Assembly: GCA_031963465.1 (NCBI GenBank)
Contig: JASSUG010000001.1
Location: 62,001 to 126,000, forward strand
Length of the DNA: 64,000 nt
Source: Mycoavidus cysteinexigens_B
GTDB taxonomy: Bacteria; Pseudomonadota; Gammaproteobacteria; Burkholderiales; Burkholderiaceae
Direction: 5' to 3'
The notes under the pieces were generated by a model. It was not told the origin of the DNA. It worked only from the letters and a program-made list of their open reading frames with translations, and searched no databases. The position numbers and the translations under genes were made by a program. Below, piece after piece: positions 16,074 to 24,741 of this stretch. The first letter of the stretch is position 1. Each line of letters starts with the position of its first letter.

Positions 16074-18722
16074 CTATGCAGAACTTGCGCCCAGCTGCCT
16101 CAGCAGCACCCTATTTTGAAGGCTTAAATTGCGAGCATTTTCGATCCGTGCATCTGTCGCAGTCAGTGTGGTCTGTGCTGAAGTCCACTCTAACGTGATT
16201 TGACCAATTTGGCCTAAATCTTTGCTAGAGACTCGCCACAGGCGAACGGCTTCGTCCTGTCCCCCGGTAGCAAGCATGGTAGCTCCATCAGGCAAGGTTT
16301 GCCACACAGCTGTATTGACAACTCTAACAAAGCTTCGTAGCGTCGCCTGACAAGCGCCCGTGTGGACAGACCATAGCTTCACCGTACAATCCTCACTAGA
16401 CGACGCGAGCCACTGACTATCGGGCGAAAACGCGACGCTCCTCACACCTCCCAGATGCCCAGTATAGGTATGCATAAGAGATCGATCACCGGAGACGCGC
16501 CACAGCTTCATCGTCTTATCCTCAGCGCCAGAGGCTAACCACTGACCATCGGACGAAAAAGCAACACTATTCACCTCCTCCTCATGTCCAGCATAGGTAT
16601 GGGCAAGAGATCGATTGCCGGAGACGGACCATAGTTTCACCGTCCTATCAAAATCTCCAGACGCGAGCCACTGACTATCGGGCGAAAACGCGATACTATT
16701 CACACCAATCTCATTTACAGTATAGGTGTGAGCAAGAGATCGATCGCCAGAGACGAACCACAGCTCCACCGCACTATTCCCAGCAGACGCTAGCCACTGG
16801 CCGTCAGGCGAGAACGCAAGACTAGTCAAATAATACGGACGCTCTGCATAGGTATGCACGAGAGATCGATCGCCAGCGACAAGCCACAACTTTAGCTTCT
16901 TCCCATAACCATCGCCAGAGGCTAACCACTGGCCATCGGGCGAAAACGCGATACTATTCACACCACTCTCACGTTCAGTATAGGTGTGCGCAAGAGATCG
17001 AACGCCGGAGACGGACCATAGCTTCACTTTCTCATTATGCCCACCGGCAGAGGCTAACCACTGACCATCGGGTGAAAACGCGACACTCCTCACCCAAGGG
17101 TTAGGCCCGCCATGGGGGTACATGAGGGTGAAAGACTGATTATTGGATATGGGTCGTTGCTCCACCCTCTTATCTTCATCTCCAGACGCTAACCACTGGC
17201 CATCAGGTGAGAACGCAAGACTTCTTGCTCCGCCAGTATTACTAGTATATTGACGCGTGATAGTTCGATAACTGGAAACAGACCACAACTTCACCATTCG
17301 ACTACTACCACTAAACGCCAACCACTGGCCATCAGGCGAAAACACAAGATTTTTTGCCCTTTGCGGACCCTTCATATAGGTGCGCACAAGAGAGCGATCG
17401 CCGCAGACAAGCCACACCGTTGCCTGTGCACTAATACCTCCAGAGGCCAACCACTGCCCATCAGGCGAAAACGCGACACTCGTCACACCTCCCAGATACC
17501 CGGTATAGGTATGCACAAGAGATCGATCACCGGAGACGCGCCACAGCTTCATCGTCTTATCCTCAGCGCCAGAGGCTAACCACTGACCATCGGACGAAAG
17601 GGCAACACTATTCACCCCCTCCTCATGTCCAGCATAGGTATGGGCAAGAGATCGATCACTAGCGACAAACCACAGCTTCACTGTCTTATCCTGACTTCCA
17701 GAAGCTAGCCACTGGCCATCGAACGAAAACGCCACGCTATTTACAGTACTCTCATGCCCGGCATAGGTATGCGCGAGAGATCGATCGCCAGCGGCAAACC
17801 ACAGTTTTACTGCCTGATCCTGACCACCAGACGCTAGCCACTGACCATCGGACGAAAATGCGATACTCTTTACCTGATCTTCATGCCCGGCATAGGTATG
17901 CTCCCATTGCAAAGCTTTGGCCTCATAGAGCTGAATATCATTGCCCTCCACTACCGCAAGCCAACGACCATCCGGCGAATAACAACACGCCAGAGCAGGC
18001 TGTTTCATTTTTAAAACTGGCCTTTCACCCAAGGCCACTCCAGCTAAGTCTGCCCCATCTAAATTCGCCTCCCGTAGCCAAGCGCGGCTCCAATTCACCT
18101 CTCTTAAGTCTGCATTTTTAAATTCCGTATGGTCAAACACCCCATGGCTTAAATCTGCCCCGGGGACTCGAATGCCTTCGAAATTCTGTCTGGTTAAAGG
18201 TACGCCAGCTTTGACTAAGAGCGTCAAGGCATTAGCTGCTGTGACTTGTACCTCATCGGTTTTAGATCTTTCGACCCAATGCAGTAGCTTTTGTTTTAAC
18301 TCAGGCTCTAGTTCGATTCGTTGATTTAAAAATCCAAATATCGCTGGATCATTAACAAGACGCAGTAGCTCAAATAATGCCGGCTTCTCTACCACCTGAT
18401 CAAGTTGCCCCGCTTCCCATAGCCTCTGCAATTGATTCAATGCAAAGGCTCGTAAACTCGCATCCGAGCTGGCTAGAGTCTGCTGATCTTTCGATCGGAT
18501 CCTTTGCTGCAGCAAGTGTAATTTCAGCACGGGTGAATCCACCGCATCACCATTACGAGTCACCGTAGTCAGTGCTTCAAAGAAACTCTCCTGATCCCAT
18601 GGTTGTAGATGATTTTCTATTTCTGCTCGAACTTCGACGGGTAGCGAGAGTAATGACGGCGCTAGAGATTTTTGTACTACGGGATAGGATGGAATGACAG
18701 CGCTCGTAATAGGGCTTAACAT
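16074..18722 (-). CDS. F-box-like / pentapeptide / 14-blade WD40 repeat protein (paralogue 1)
   Basis: Giant repeat protein of 882 residues without signal peptide or enzyme motif. Residues ~22-58 (LLSLPVEVRAEIENHLQPWD and following) resemble an F-box helix bundle. A helical segment follows, with one HEAT-like helix pair at ~150-172. Residues ~181-232 are pentapeptide repeats of the A(D/N)L type. Residues ~240-845 form 14 WD40 units with the core SPDGQWLASG and KLW strand, enough for two seven-blade propellers. The C-terminus is a short helical tail. The first 250 residues align without a gap with the protein at 43100-45724. Units 4-5 and 12-13 are nearly identical. Function is unknown; scaffold or host-directed adaptor is inference. 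Confidence 0.85.
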   Translation of the reverse strand: MLSPITSAVIPSYPVVQKSLAPSLLSLPVEVRAEIENHLQPWDQESFFEALTTVTRNGDAVDSPVLKLHLLQQRIRSKDQQTLASSDASLRAFALNQLQRLWEAGQLDQVVEKPALFELLRLVNDPAIFGFLNQRIELEPELKQKLLHWVERSKTDEVQVTAANALTLLVKAGVPLTRQNFEGIRVPGADLSHGVFDHTEFKNADLREVNWSRAWLREANLDGADLAGVALGERPVLKMKQPALACCYSPDGRWLAVVEGNDIQLYEAKALQWEHTYAGHEDQVKSIAFSSDGQWLASGGQDQAVKLWFAAGDRSLAHTYAGHESTVNSVAFSFDGQWLASGSQDKTVKLWFVASDRSLAHTYAGHEEGVNSVALSSDGQWLASGAEDKTMKLWRVSGDRSLVHTYTGYLGGVTSVAFSPDGQWLASGGISAQATVWLVCGDRSLVRTYMKGPQRAKNLVFSPDGQWLAFSGSSRMVKLWSVSSYRTITRQYTSNTGGARSLAFSPDGQWLASGDEDKRVEQRPISNNQSFTLMYPHGGPNPWVRSVAFSPDGQWLASAGGHNEKVKLWSVSGVRSLAHTYTERESGVNSIAFSPDGQWLASGDGYGKKLKLWLVAGDRSLVHTYAERPYYLTSLAFSPDGQWLASAGNSAVELWFVSGDRSLAHTYTVNEIGVNSIAFSPDSQWLASGDFDRTVKLWSVSGNRSLAHTYAGHEEEVNSVAFSSDGQWLASGAEDKTMKLWRVSGDRSLMHTYTGHLGGVRSVAFSPDSQWLASSSEDCTVKLWSVHTGACQATLRSFVRVVNTAVWQTLPDGATMLATGGQDEAVRLWRVSSKDLGQIGQITLEWTSAQTTLTATDARIENARNLSLQNRVLLRQLGASSA

Positions 18723-18817
18723 GGATATCTTTATTTAATGATGTGGGTATCAGTAGAAAAAATTCTACATTGGCCAGGATTGTACTGTAATCTCCCCATT
18801 TTTAATCTGTCTCTTGA

Positions 18818-19141
18818 TCACAAGTCAACCGCCAATTGCTGACTGATTTGGTAGCCCTGGACACGCTCCTGCAAACGAAACCAGCCATGCCACATGGTGC
18901 TCCAGCTTGATCGGCCAGTACGCTTAGTATCGGTAAATCCCCCCAGTTTGGCCAATGCCAAATAGGCCCAGCGAGCAGGAGGAGGAAAGGGTGGCGGTGA
19001 ACTATGCTCGGTAGATCGTCACAAGATTTTCCATTCGTCTTCGCTTAGTACTTCGTCGCACTTTCCGGCTGACTGATTATCCGGCGCTTCCTGGATTTCA
19101 TGAAGTTGCAACAACCGCACAGCAAGAAACGCTGTAATAAC
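18818..19141 (-). pseudogene. IS4-family (Tn5-like) transposase, 3' remnant with frameshift
   Basis: Two minus-strand frames together reconstruct the C-terminus of an IS4/Tn5-type transposase. The first (19141 down to about 19025) reads AVRLLQLHEIQEAPDNQSAG then EVLSEDEWKIL and a stop. The second (about 19010 to 18818) reads PPPARWAYLALAKLGGFTD, TKRTGRSSW and WFRLQERVQGYQISQQL before its stop. A shift of frame lies between them, and the N-terminal catalytic part is absent. It is therefore a dead fragment. It sits just upstream of the WD40 gene in the same accessory island. Confidence 0.75.
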
Positions 19142-19208
19142 TTAAGCTTACAAACACATAGTATAAAGAAAAATCTAATTCTCAGAATTTTTCCAACGCC
19201 CCGGTTAA

Positions 19209-19520
19209 TCAGGCATGCGCTGTCGTCGGTCGCACAGGCTGAATCGCAAGGCATAACCCCATGGCTTTAAGAACAGCCGATAAACTGCTCAGCACAGGGT
19301 TACCATTCAGCGATAAGGTTCGGTAAAGCTGCGTTGGACTCAGATGCGCTTTCTCAGCGATTGTTTGCACCCCACCAAAAGCTTTTGCTATCTGGCGTAA
19401 GGCAGTCAAGAGTTCCCTTTGATCACCGTCTTCAAGAATACTATTGAGTAATTGAAGAACATAGGCTGGATCATCTCGATATAGCTCAACCATTGCTTCA
19501 TTGTGCAGTTTATCTCTCAT
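19209..19520 (-). CDS. Helix-turn-helix antitoxin of the HigA / addiction-module antidote type
   Basis: 103-residue DNA-binding protein. The segment ALRQIAKAFGGVQTIAEKAH, then LSPTQLYRTLSLNGNP and LSSLSAVLKAMGLCLAIQP, is the pattern of the probable addiction module antidote family, an Xre-like fold that represses its own operon and neutralises a RelE/HigB-like toxin. In that family the toxin gene comes first. Here only a toxin stub remains, ending 15 bases before this ATG, so the antitoxin is an orphan. The reading frame is intact and an AAAGGAGAAAGACG ribosome site is present. Confidence 0.75.
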   Translation of the reverse strand: MRDKLHNEAMVELYRDDPAYVLQLLNSILEDGDQRELLTALRQIAKAFGGVQTIAEKAHLSPTQLYRTLSLNGNPVLSSLSAVLKAMGLCLAIQPVRPTTAHA

Positions 19521-19535
19521 CGTCTTTCTCCTTTG

Positions 19536-19625
19536 CTAATCTTTCCAATACGCGCAGGCTCGGTCTATATCTGCGTATTGTGTTCGTTTATCGCCAATCA
19601 AAGTAAATATTTTTCTCAGCAGCAG
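19536..19625 (-). pseudogene. 3' stub of a RelE/HigB-like toxin gene
   Basis: In the frame ending at 19536 the minus strand reads GDKRTQYADIDRACAYWKD followed by a stop 15 bases before the antitoxin start. This is the usual C-terminal end of the RelE/HigB-like toxins that pair with this antitoxin family (LLCGGDKxTQxxDIxxA). Upstream, the frame keeps only LLLRKIFTLI and then meets a TGA at 19626-19628. The rest of the toxin is missing, cut off toward the icd promoter region. Confidence 0.55.
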
Positions 19626-19743
19626 TCAGGTAAAAATACTCATGCTTAATCGGTGTATAATTCTTGTGTCTTATATAAGAGTTGGCTAAATTTCTTAAGC
19701 CCTTTATGTGTATCTAAGCACGTCCCCTATTGGAGAATTCGAC

Positions 19744-21003
19744 ATGGCCTATCAGCATATCAAAGTTCCAGCTGGTGAAAAAATTACCGTCAACGCGGAT
19801 TTTTCAATCAATGTTCCTGACCAGCCCATTATTCCTTATATTGAGGGAGATGGTATTGGCGTCGACATCACGCCGGTGATGATCGAGGTGGTTGATGCGG
19901 CGGTTCGCAAAGCGTATGGCGGTAAAAAAAAGCTCAACTGGATGGAAGTCTATGCCGGTGAGAAGTCGACCCAGGTTTATGGCGCTGATGTCTGGTTGCC
20001 TGATGAAACATTGGCCGCGGTCAAAGAATACAGTGTGTCGATCAAAGGGCCATTGACGACCCCGGTGGGGGGCGGTATTCGTTCTTTGAACGTGGCGTTA
20101 CGCCAAGCACTTGATTTGTATGTCTGTCTGCGTCCAGTCCGTTATTTCAAGGGCGTGCCTTCACCGTTGCGCGAGCCGGAAAAGACCGATATGGTGATTT
20201 TTCGAGAGAACTCAGAAGATATTTATGCGGGCATTGAATGGGCCGCTGATTCCGCGCAAGCGAAAAAAGTCATCCGTTTTTTGCAAGAAGAAATGGGCGT
20301 GACGAAAATCCGCTTTCCGCACACCTCAGGGATTGGCATCAAGCCAGTATCACGCGAGGGGACTGAGCGGTTAGTGCGCAAGGCGATCCAGTATGCCATT
20401 GATAACGATCGCCAATCGGTGACGCTGGTGCACAAAGGCAATATCATGAAATATACGGAAGGGGCATTTCGTGATTGGGGCTATGCGTTGGCGCAGAGAG
20501 AATTCGGCACACAGTTGATCGATGGTGGCCCATGGGCGAAATTTAAAAACCCAAAAACAGGTCGCGAGATGATTGTTAAAGATGTGATTGCGGATGCCTT
20601 TTTGCAACAAATTTTGCTGCGCCCAGCTGAATATGATGTGATTGCGACGCTTAATTTGAATGGGGATTATGTCTCGGATGCGCTAGCGGCTCAAGTGGGC
20701 GGGATCGGCATTGCACCCGGTGCGAATTTGTCTGATTCGATTGCGATGTTTGAGGCAACGCATGGCACGGCGCCTAAATACGCCGGTAAAGACTATGTGA
20801 ATCCAGGTTCAGAGATTCTTTCTGCGGAGATGATGCTGCGCCATCTGGGCTGGTTTGAAGCTGCCGATATCATTATTGCGGCAATGGAGAAGTCGATCTT
20901 ACAAAAGCGCGTGACCTATGATTTTGCGCGCTCGCTTGAAGGGGCAACGCAAGTCTCGTGCTCGGGTTTTGGCAGGGTTCTAATCGAAAATATGGGAAAG
21001 TAG
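19744..21003 (+). CDS. icd: Isocitrate dehydrogenase (NADP-dependent)
   Basis: TCA-cycle enzyme oxidatively decarboxylating isocitrate to 2-oxoglutarate with NADP. The 419 residues start MAYQHIKVPAGEKI. IPYIEGDGIGVDITP, the phosphorylatable-Ser region GGIRSLNVALRQ, FRENSEDIYAGIEW and ATHGTAPKYAGKDYVNPGSE are all present. The upstream frame is open 12 more codons, but the ATG at 19744 follows a GGAG at the right distance and matches the family start. A strong hairpin follows the stop. Confidence 0.96.
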   Translation: MAYQHIKVPAGEKITVNADFSINVPDQPIIPYIEGDGIGVDITPVMIEVVDAAVRKAYGGKKKLNWMEVYAGEKSTQVYGADVWLPDETLAAVKEYSVSIKGPLTTPVGGGIRSLNVALRQALDLYVCLRPVRYFKGVPSPLREPEKTDMVIFRENSEDIYAGIEWAADSAQAKKVIRFLQEEMGVTKIRFPHTSGIGIKPVSREGTERLVRKAIQYAIDNDRQSVTLVHKGNIMKYTEGAFRDWGYALAQREFGTQLIDGGPWAKFKNPKTGREMIVKDVIADAFLQQILLRPAEYDVIATLNLNGDYVSDALAAQVGGIGIAPGANLSDSIAMFEATHGTAPKYAGKDYVNPGSEILSAEMMLRHLGWFEAADIIIAAMEKSILQKRVTYDFARSLEGATQVSCSGFGRVLIENMGK

Positions 21004-21018
21004 GGCGGTCATAAAAGA

Positions 21019-21046
21019 AACGGCCGCATTATTAAATGCGGCCGTT
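21019..21046. terminator. Bidirectional terminator hairpin between icd and csp
   Basis: A perfect 12-bp stem (AACGGCCGCATT, 21019-21030, with AATGCGGCCGTT, 21035-21046) and a 4-base loop. It is followed by CTTTAAAAC on the plus strand and by TTCTTTTAT on the minus strand. It lies between the convergent icd and cold-shock genes and can serve both. Confidence 0.8.
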
Positions 21047-21074
21047 CTTTAAAACAAAGGGTTTTTAACCGACT

Positions 21075-21302
21075 TTATACCTTTTGGATATTTGAAGCCT
21101 GTTTGCCTTTAGGACCATCTACGATGGTAAAGCTGACCCTATCACCTTCAGCCAATGATTTGAAACCATTGGATTGAATTGCTGAAAAATGGGCGAAGAG
21201 ATCTTCACCGCCTGTATCAGATGTGATAAACCCAAAACCTTTACCGTCGTTAAACCACTTGACTGTGCCTAGGCAGCGGTCTGCGTTCTGATCAATTGAC
21301 AT
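21075..21302 (-). CDS. Cold-shock domain protein
   Basis: 75-residue single cold-shock domain, an OB-fold RNA/ssDNA chaperone. It contains GTVKWFNDGKGFGFIT (RNP1), GEDLFAHFSAI (RNP2), and FTIVDGPKGKQASNI. The N-terminal MSIDQNADR is slightly longer than in E. coli CspA. The ATG at 21302 is chosen for family fit; the frame is open upstream. The transcript probably has a leader of well over 100 bases, as cold-shock mRNAs often do, from the promoter at 21430-21458. Confidence 0.9.
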   Translation of the reverse strand: MSIDQNADRCLGTVKWFNDGKGFGFITSDTGGEDLFAHFSAIQSNGFKSLAEGDRVSFTIVDGPKGKQASNIQKV

Positions 21303-21429
21303 ATACAACTTTCCTTCTACTCTTGTTACTTCAACCACGAGCGCGGTTCGAAAAGCTAGACGACTTGCGCCACTCCCTCCTCACTTAAGCTCACCCCGGC
21401 GCTTCTTTTATAAAAAACGCGCCAACCTG

Positions 21430-21458
21430 ATTGTTGGGTCTCTGGGGTTCTGTGTCAA
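21430..21458 (-). promoter_or_regulatory. Candidate sigma-70 promoter of the cold-shock gene
   Basis: On the minus strand TTGACA (21458-21453) is separated by 17 bases from AACAAT (21435-21430). It lies about 130 bases upstream of the chosen csp start. The -35 box is consensus, the -10 box is weak. Position and long leader suit cold-shock genes. Confidence 0.4.
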
Positions 21459-21489
21459 GCTTTTTTTGAATTATTATACATTTTTTATT

Positions 21490-22242
21490 CTAAATAGTTG
21501 CGCTGCAAGCGCTGCAATCAGGCTGTCGGGCGATCTGCAATGAACGCCAATTCATCTGCAACGCATCCAGTAATAACAGCCGGCCGGTTAGGGAGGTGCC
21601 TATTTGTGCGATCAGGCGGAGGGCTTCCGCGGCCTGCATCGAGCCGATAATGCCAACCAATGGCGCAAATACCCCGGTTCTAGAGCAACTCATTTCTGCC
21701 GATGCCGGCGCTGGCGGGAAAAGGCACGCATAACAAGGGGAATTCGCTAAACGTAGATCAAAGGTGCTAATTTGCCCATCAAAACGCAACGCGGCGCCTG
21801 ATACGAGCGGTTTACGATGCGTAATACACGCCTGATTAATCAGGTGGCGGGTGGCGAAATTATCGGTACAGTCAAGGACTACGCTAGCGCGCGCAACCCA
21901 TTCATCCAGCACCGCCGCATCAGCGTATAACGCCAATGCATTGACCTGAACTTCTGGGTTAAGACGCGCTAGCGCCGCGCGTGCGGCGGATACTTTGGCT
22001 TGGCCAACTGCTTCGGTGGTGTAAATAATTTGCCGTTGCAAATTGGCCAGATCGACCGTGTCCCCATCCATCAACGTCAAGGTGCCAATGCCTGCGGCAG
22101 CAAGGTAGAGTGCGGCTGGCGAGCCGAGCCCGCCAGCGCCAATAATCAGGACGTGGGCATCCAGGAAAAGTTGCTGCGCCTCAATCCCCAGCTCATCCAG
22201 AAAGATATGCCGGGAATAGCGTAGAAGTTGTTCGTCATTCAT
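21490..22242 (-). CDS. moeB: ThiF/MoeB-type sulfur-carrier adenylyltransferase
   Basis: E1-like enzyme that adenylates the C-terminal glycine of MoaD or ThiS for sulfur transfer. From the ATG at 22242 the 250 residues begin MNDEQLLRYSRHIFLDELGI, the family start. They continue with the nucleotide loop IIGAGGLGSPAALYLAAAGIG, DLANLQRQIIYT, and the DCTDNFATRHLIN motif. Zinc cysteines are seen as CYACLFP and the terminal CSAC. Whether it serves molybdopterin or thiamine synthesis is not decided by sequence. It lies 13 bases past ctpA on the same strand, probably one operon. Confidence 0.85.
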   Translation of the reverse strand: MNDEQLLRYSRHIFLDELGIEAQQLFLDAHVLIIGAGGLGSPAALYLAAAGIGTLTLMDGDTVDLANLQRQIIYTTEAVGQAKVSAARAALARLNPEVQVNALALYADAAVLDEWVARASVVLDCTDNFATRHLINQACITHRKPLVSGAALRFDGQISTFDLRLANSPCYACLFPPAPASAEMSCSRTGVFAPLVGIIGSMQAAEALRLIAQIGTSLTGRLLLLDALQMNWRSLQIARQPDCSACSATI

Positions 22243-22255
22243 TGTCGCAACCCGC

Positions 22256-23761
22256 CTAATTTGCTGGCGCAACGGTTGGGCGAGCAGATTTATTTGCCGC
22301 GATTGCGCGCTCGATTTTCGATTTTGATAATTGTACTGGTTCACCTTTTAGCTGACGCAGGGCTTGTTGCAGCATAAAGTCTTCTTTGCTGCCAAAAATA
22401 GCCGGAGCGCGTTCGCGGTCTTTGTCACGTTGCTCAGGTGTTTTTTTGGCGTTTTCTGTTTCAAGTTCACGCAATTGCTTAATGCGCTGTTGCTCGCGGA
22501 GTTCTTGTTGTTTTTGCTCGTTCGGGTCTTGTATATTGGCTAGGTGATTTGAATAATCAACCTCGCGTGTGATGAAAACGTCGTTTGGGTCGCCCTCTGA
22601 ATATTGATCAACCGGCATATCCGGAAGGATGCCCTTGTTTTGGATTGACAGGCCGTTTGGCGTGTAATAGTAGGCCGTGGTTAAGCGTAGGGCGGTATCC
22701 GTGGTGAGGGGGCGCACGGTTTGTACGGAGCCTTTGCCAAAGGTCGCTTGGCCCATAATCAGTGCGCGTTGGTGGCCTTGTAGTGCGCCTGCAACAATTT
22801 CAGAGGCCGATGCCGAATATGCATTGGTTAAGACAATGATGGGCACGGTTTTAAAAATAACCGGCAAATCTTTTAAAGGGTCTGTGCTGAGTGAGGGCAA
22901 GCGGTAATGCGCAAAGGTGCCGCGATAGGTTTCTTTAGCATGGGTTTCTTGGCCGTTGGTTGAAACAATGGTTGCATTGAGTGGCAAGAAAGCGCTGGAA
23001 ACACCGACTGCGCTTTGCAATAAGCCGCCGCCGTTACTGCGCAAATCCAGCACCAAGCCTTTTAGAGGTTGAGTGTGCGGCTGTTTTTTGACAAGTTCTT
23101 CGAGTTTTGTGGCGAGATCAGCTACCGTGCGTTCCTGAAAACTGGTGATGCGGACCCACGCATAGCCCGCTTCGATCATTTTTGTTTTGACGCTCTGCAC
23201 ATGGATTTCAGCACGTGTAATGGTCATCGGATACATCCGATTGGCGCTTTTTCGATAAATGGTCAGCGTCACAGGAGTCCCCGCTTTGCCCCGCATCAGT
23301 TTAACCGCTTGGTCAAGCGTCATGCCGCGCACAGGTTTGTCATCAATGCGCGAGATTAAATCGCCAGGTTGAATGCCCGCCCGAAATGCGGGGGTGTCTT
23401 CAATCGGTGAAATAATTTTGATCAGCCCGTCTTCTTGCGAAATCTCGATGCCCAGGCCAGCAAAGCGCCCCCGTGTTTGCTCCTGGAGTTCTTTATACTC
23501 TTTTTGATCGAGATAAGACGAGTGCGGATCTAAGCTTGAAACCATGCCTTTGATCGCGGCGGTGAGCAGTTTTTTATCGTCAACTGTTTCGACATAGTCG
23601 TGTTTGACCTGTCCAAATACCTCTGCTAAAAGTCGCAATTGATCAAGTGGCAGCGGCGCATCATGATGGTTTTGCGCCGCGGCAGAAAATTGCAACGTAG
23701 CCAGTACGCCCGTCACCAGACCAAGGGCGATGAAGCTGATGTATTTGAGGTGTTTACGCAT
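22256..23761 (-). CDS. ctpA: Carboxyl-terminal processing protease (S41)
   Basis: Periplasmic serine protease of the CtpA/Prc family, with an N-terminal signal/anchor helix (ISFIALGLVTGVLATLQFSAAA). A PDZ domain spans about residues 95-175, with FRAGIQPGDLISRIDDKPV. The S41 catalytic domain has VLDLRSNGGGLLQSAVGV, the catalytic Ser in NAYSASASEIVAGALQ, and Lys in GQATFGKGSVQT. The tail is rich in charged residues and Gln. The 501 residues are normal. It is followed closely by moeB and preceded by gpmA, the usual Burkholderia order. Confidence 0.93.
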   Translation of the reverse strand: MRKHLKYISFIALGLVTGVLATLQFSAAAQNHHDAPLPLDQLRLLAEVFGQVKHDYVETVDDKKLLTAAIKGMVSSLDPHSSYLDQKEYKELQEQTRGRFAGLGIEISQEDGLIKIISPIEDTPAFRAGIQPGDLISRIDDKPVRGMTLDQAVKLMRGKAGTPVTLTIYRKSANRMYPMTITRAEIHVQSVKTKMIEAGYAWVRITSFQERTVADLATKLEELVKKQPHTQPLKGLVLDLRSNGGGLLQSAVGVSSAFLPLNATIVSTNGQETHAKETYRGTFAHYRLPSLSTDPLKDLPVIFKTVPIIVLTNAYSASASEIVAGALQGHQRALIMGQATFGKGSVQTVRPLTTDTALRLTTAYYYTPNGLSIQNKGILPDMPVDQYSEGDPNDVFITREVDYSNHLANIQDPNEQKQQELREQQRIKQLRELETENAKKTPEQRDKDRERAPAIFGSKEDFMLQQALRQLKGEPVQLSKSKIERAIAANKSARPTVAPAN

Positions 23762-23842
23762 GGAATATAGGGCTAAGAGCTGTCAAAGTGAGTTCAATTG
23801 TGGCACATTTTTTAAGCAAAATGCCACTGTGCGTGCATTAGC

Positions 23843-24589
23843 TTAAGCCGCCTGACCGTGACCAGCAGGGGTTTTTTGCGCGTTCTTAAGATCTTCGTGT
23901 TCGCTTAAATAGGCACGCCAGACTGGCTTGAGTGTTGCGTCGAGTTCATACACCAGGGGCACGCCATTTGGAATGTTCATGCTCAGAATATCTTGATCGG
24001 AAATGCCTTCAAGGTATTTGATCAAGGCTCGCAGTGAATTGCCATGCGCGGCGATGATAATGCGTTGGCCCGCTTTGATGGCAGGCGCTATCGAGTCATT
24101 CCATAAAGGCAAGACCCGGGCCACCGTATCTTTTAAGCACTCGGCTAGTGGCAACTCGCTCTGAGGGATTTTTACATAACGCTGATCACTGTAGGACGTG
24201 CGCGGATCTGAGGGGTCCAGCGCTGGCGGCGGCGTTTCATAGCTGCGGCGCCATTGTAAAACTTGTTCCTCGCCATATTGTGCGGTTGTTTCGGCTTTGT
24301 TTAAACCGGTCAAGGCACCGTAGTGGCGTTCATTGAGGCGCCATGAGTGGGTCACGGGTAGATACAAAAGATCCATTTCGTCTTGAATGTGCCAAAGTGT
24401 GCGAATGGCGCGCTTTAAGACTGAGGTGTACGCAAGATCGAAGGTATAGCCGGCGTTTTGTAACAGCTGCCCGGCTTGGCGAGCTTCATTGATGCCTTGC
24501 TCGGTGAGATCAACGTCAGCCCAGCCAGTGAAGCGGTTCTCTTTGTTCCACGTCGATTCGCCGTGACGGATGAGGACAAGTTTATACAT
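23843..24589 (-). CDS. gpmA: 2,3-bisphosphoglycerate-dependent phosphoglycerate mutase
   Basis: Glycolytic enzyme interconverting 3- and 2-phosphoglycerate via a phosphohistidine. The 248 residues from the ATG at 24589 start MYKLVLIRHGESTWNKENRF with the catalytic His. ERHYGALTGLNKAE and the second His region IIAAHGNSLRALIKYLEG follow. The open frame continues upstream to 24652, but that part is hydrophobic noise. On the minus strand TTGACG (24689-24684) and GATTAT (24666-24661), 17 bases apart, may be the promoter. Confidence 0.95.
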   Translation of the reverse strand: MYKLVLIRHGESTWNKENRFTGWADVDLTEQGINEARQAGQLLQNAGYTFDLAYTSVLKRAIRTLWHIQDEMDLLYLPVTHSWRLNERHYGALTGLNKAETTAQYGEEQVLQWRRSYETPPPALDPSDPRTSYSDQRYVKIPQSELPLAECLKDTVARVLPLWNDSIAPAIKAGQRIIIAAHGNSLRALIKYLEGISDQDILSMNIPNGVPLVYELDATLKPVWRAYLSEHEDLKNAQKTPAGHGQAA

Positions 24590-24741
24590 GTAAAATAAAA
24601 GTAGTCGTAAAAAAGTACAGAAAATAAGCGAAAACAAACGCTTCATCAGCATAATTTTGAATAATCGAGCCAGATTTACTAACCGTCAAGCATTTATTTT
24701 ATATAATGTGAGGATAACTTTTCTTAATTATCGGAATTCCC

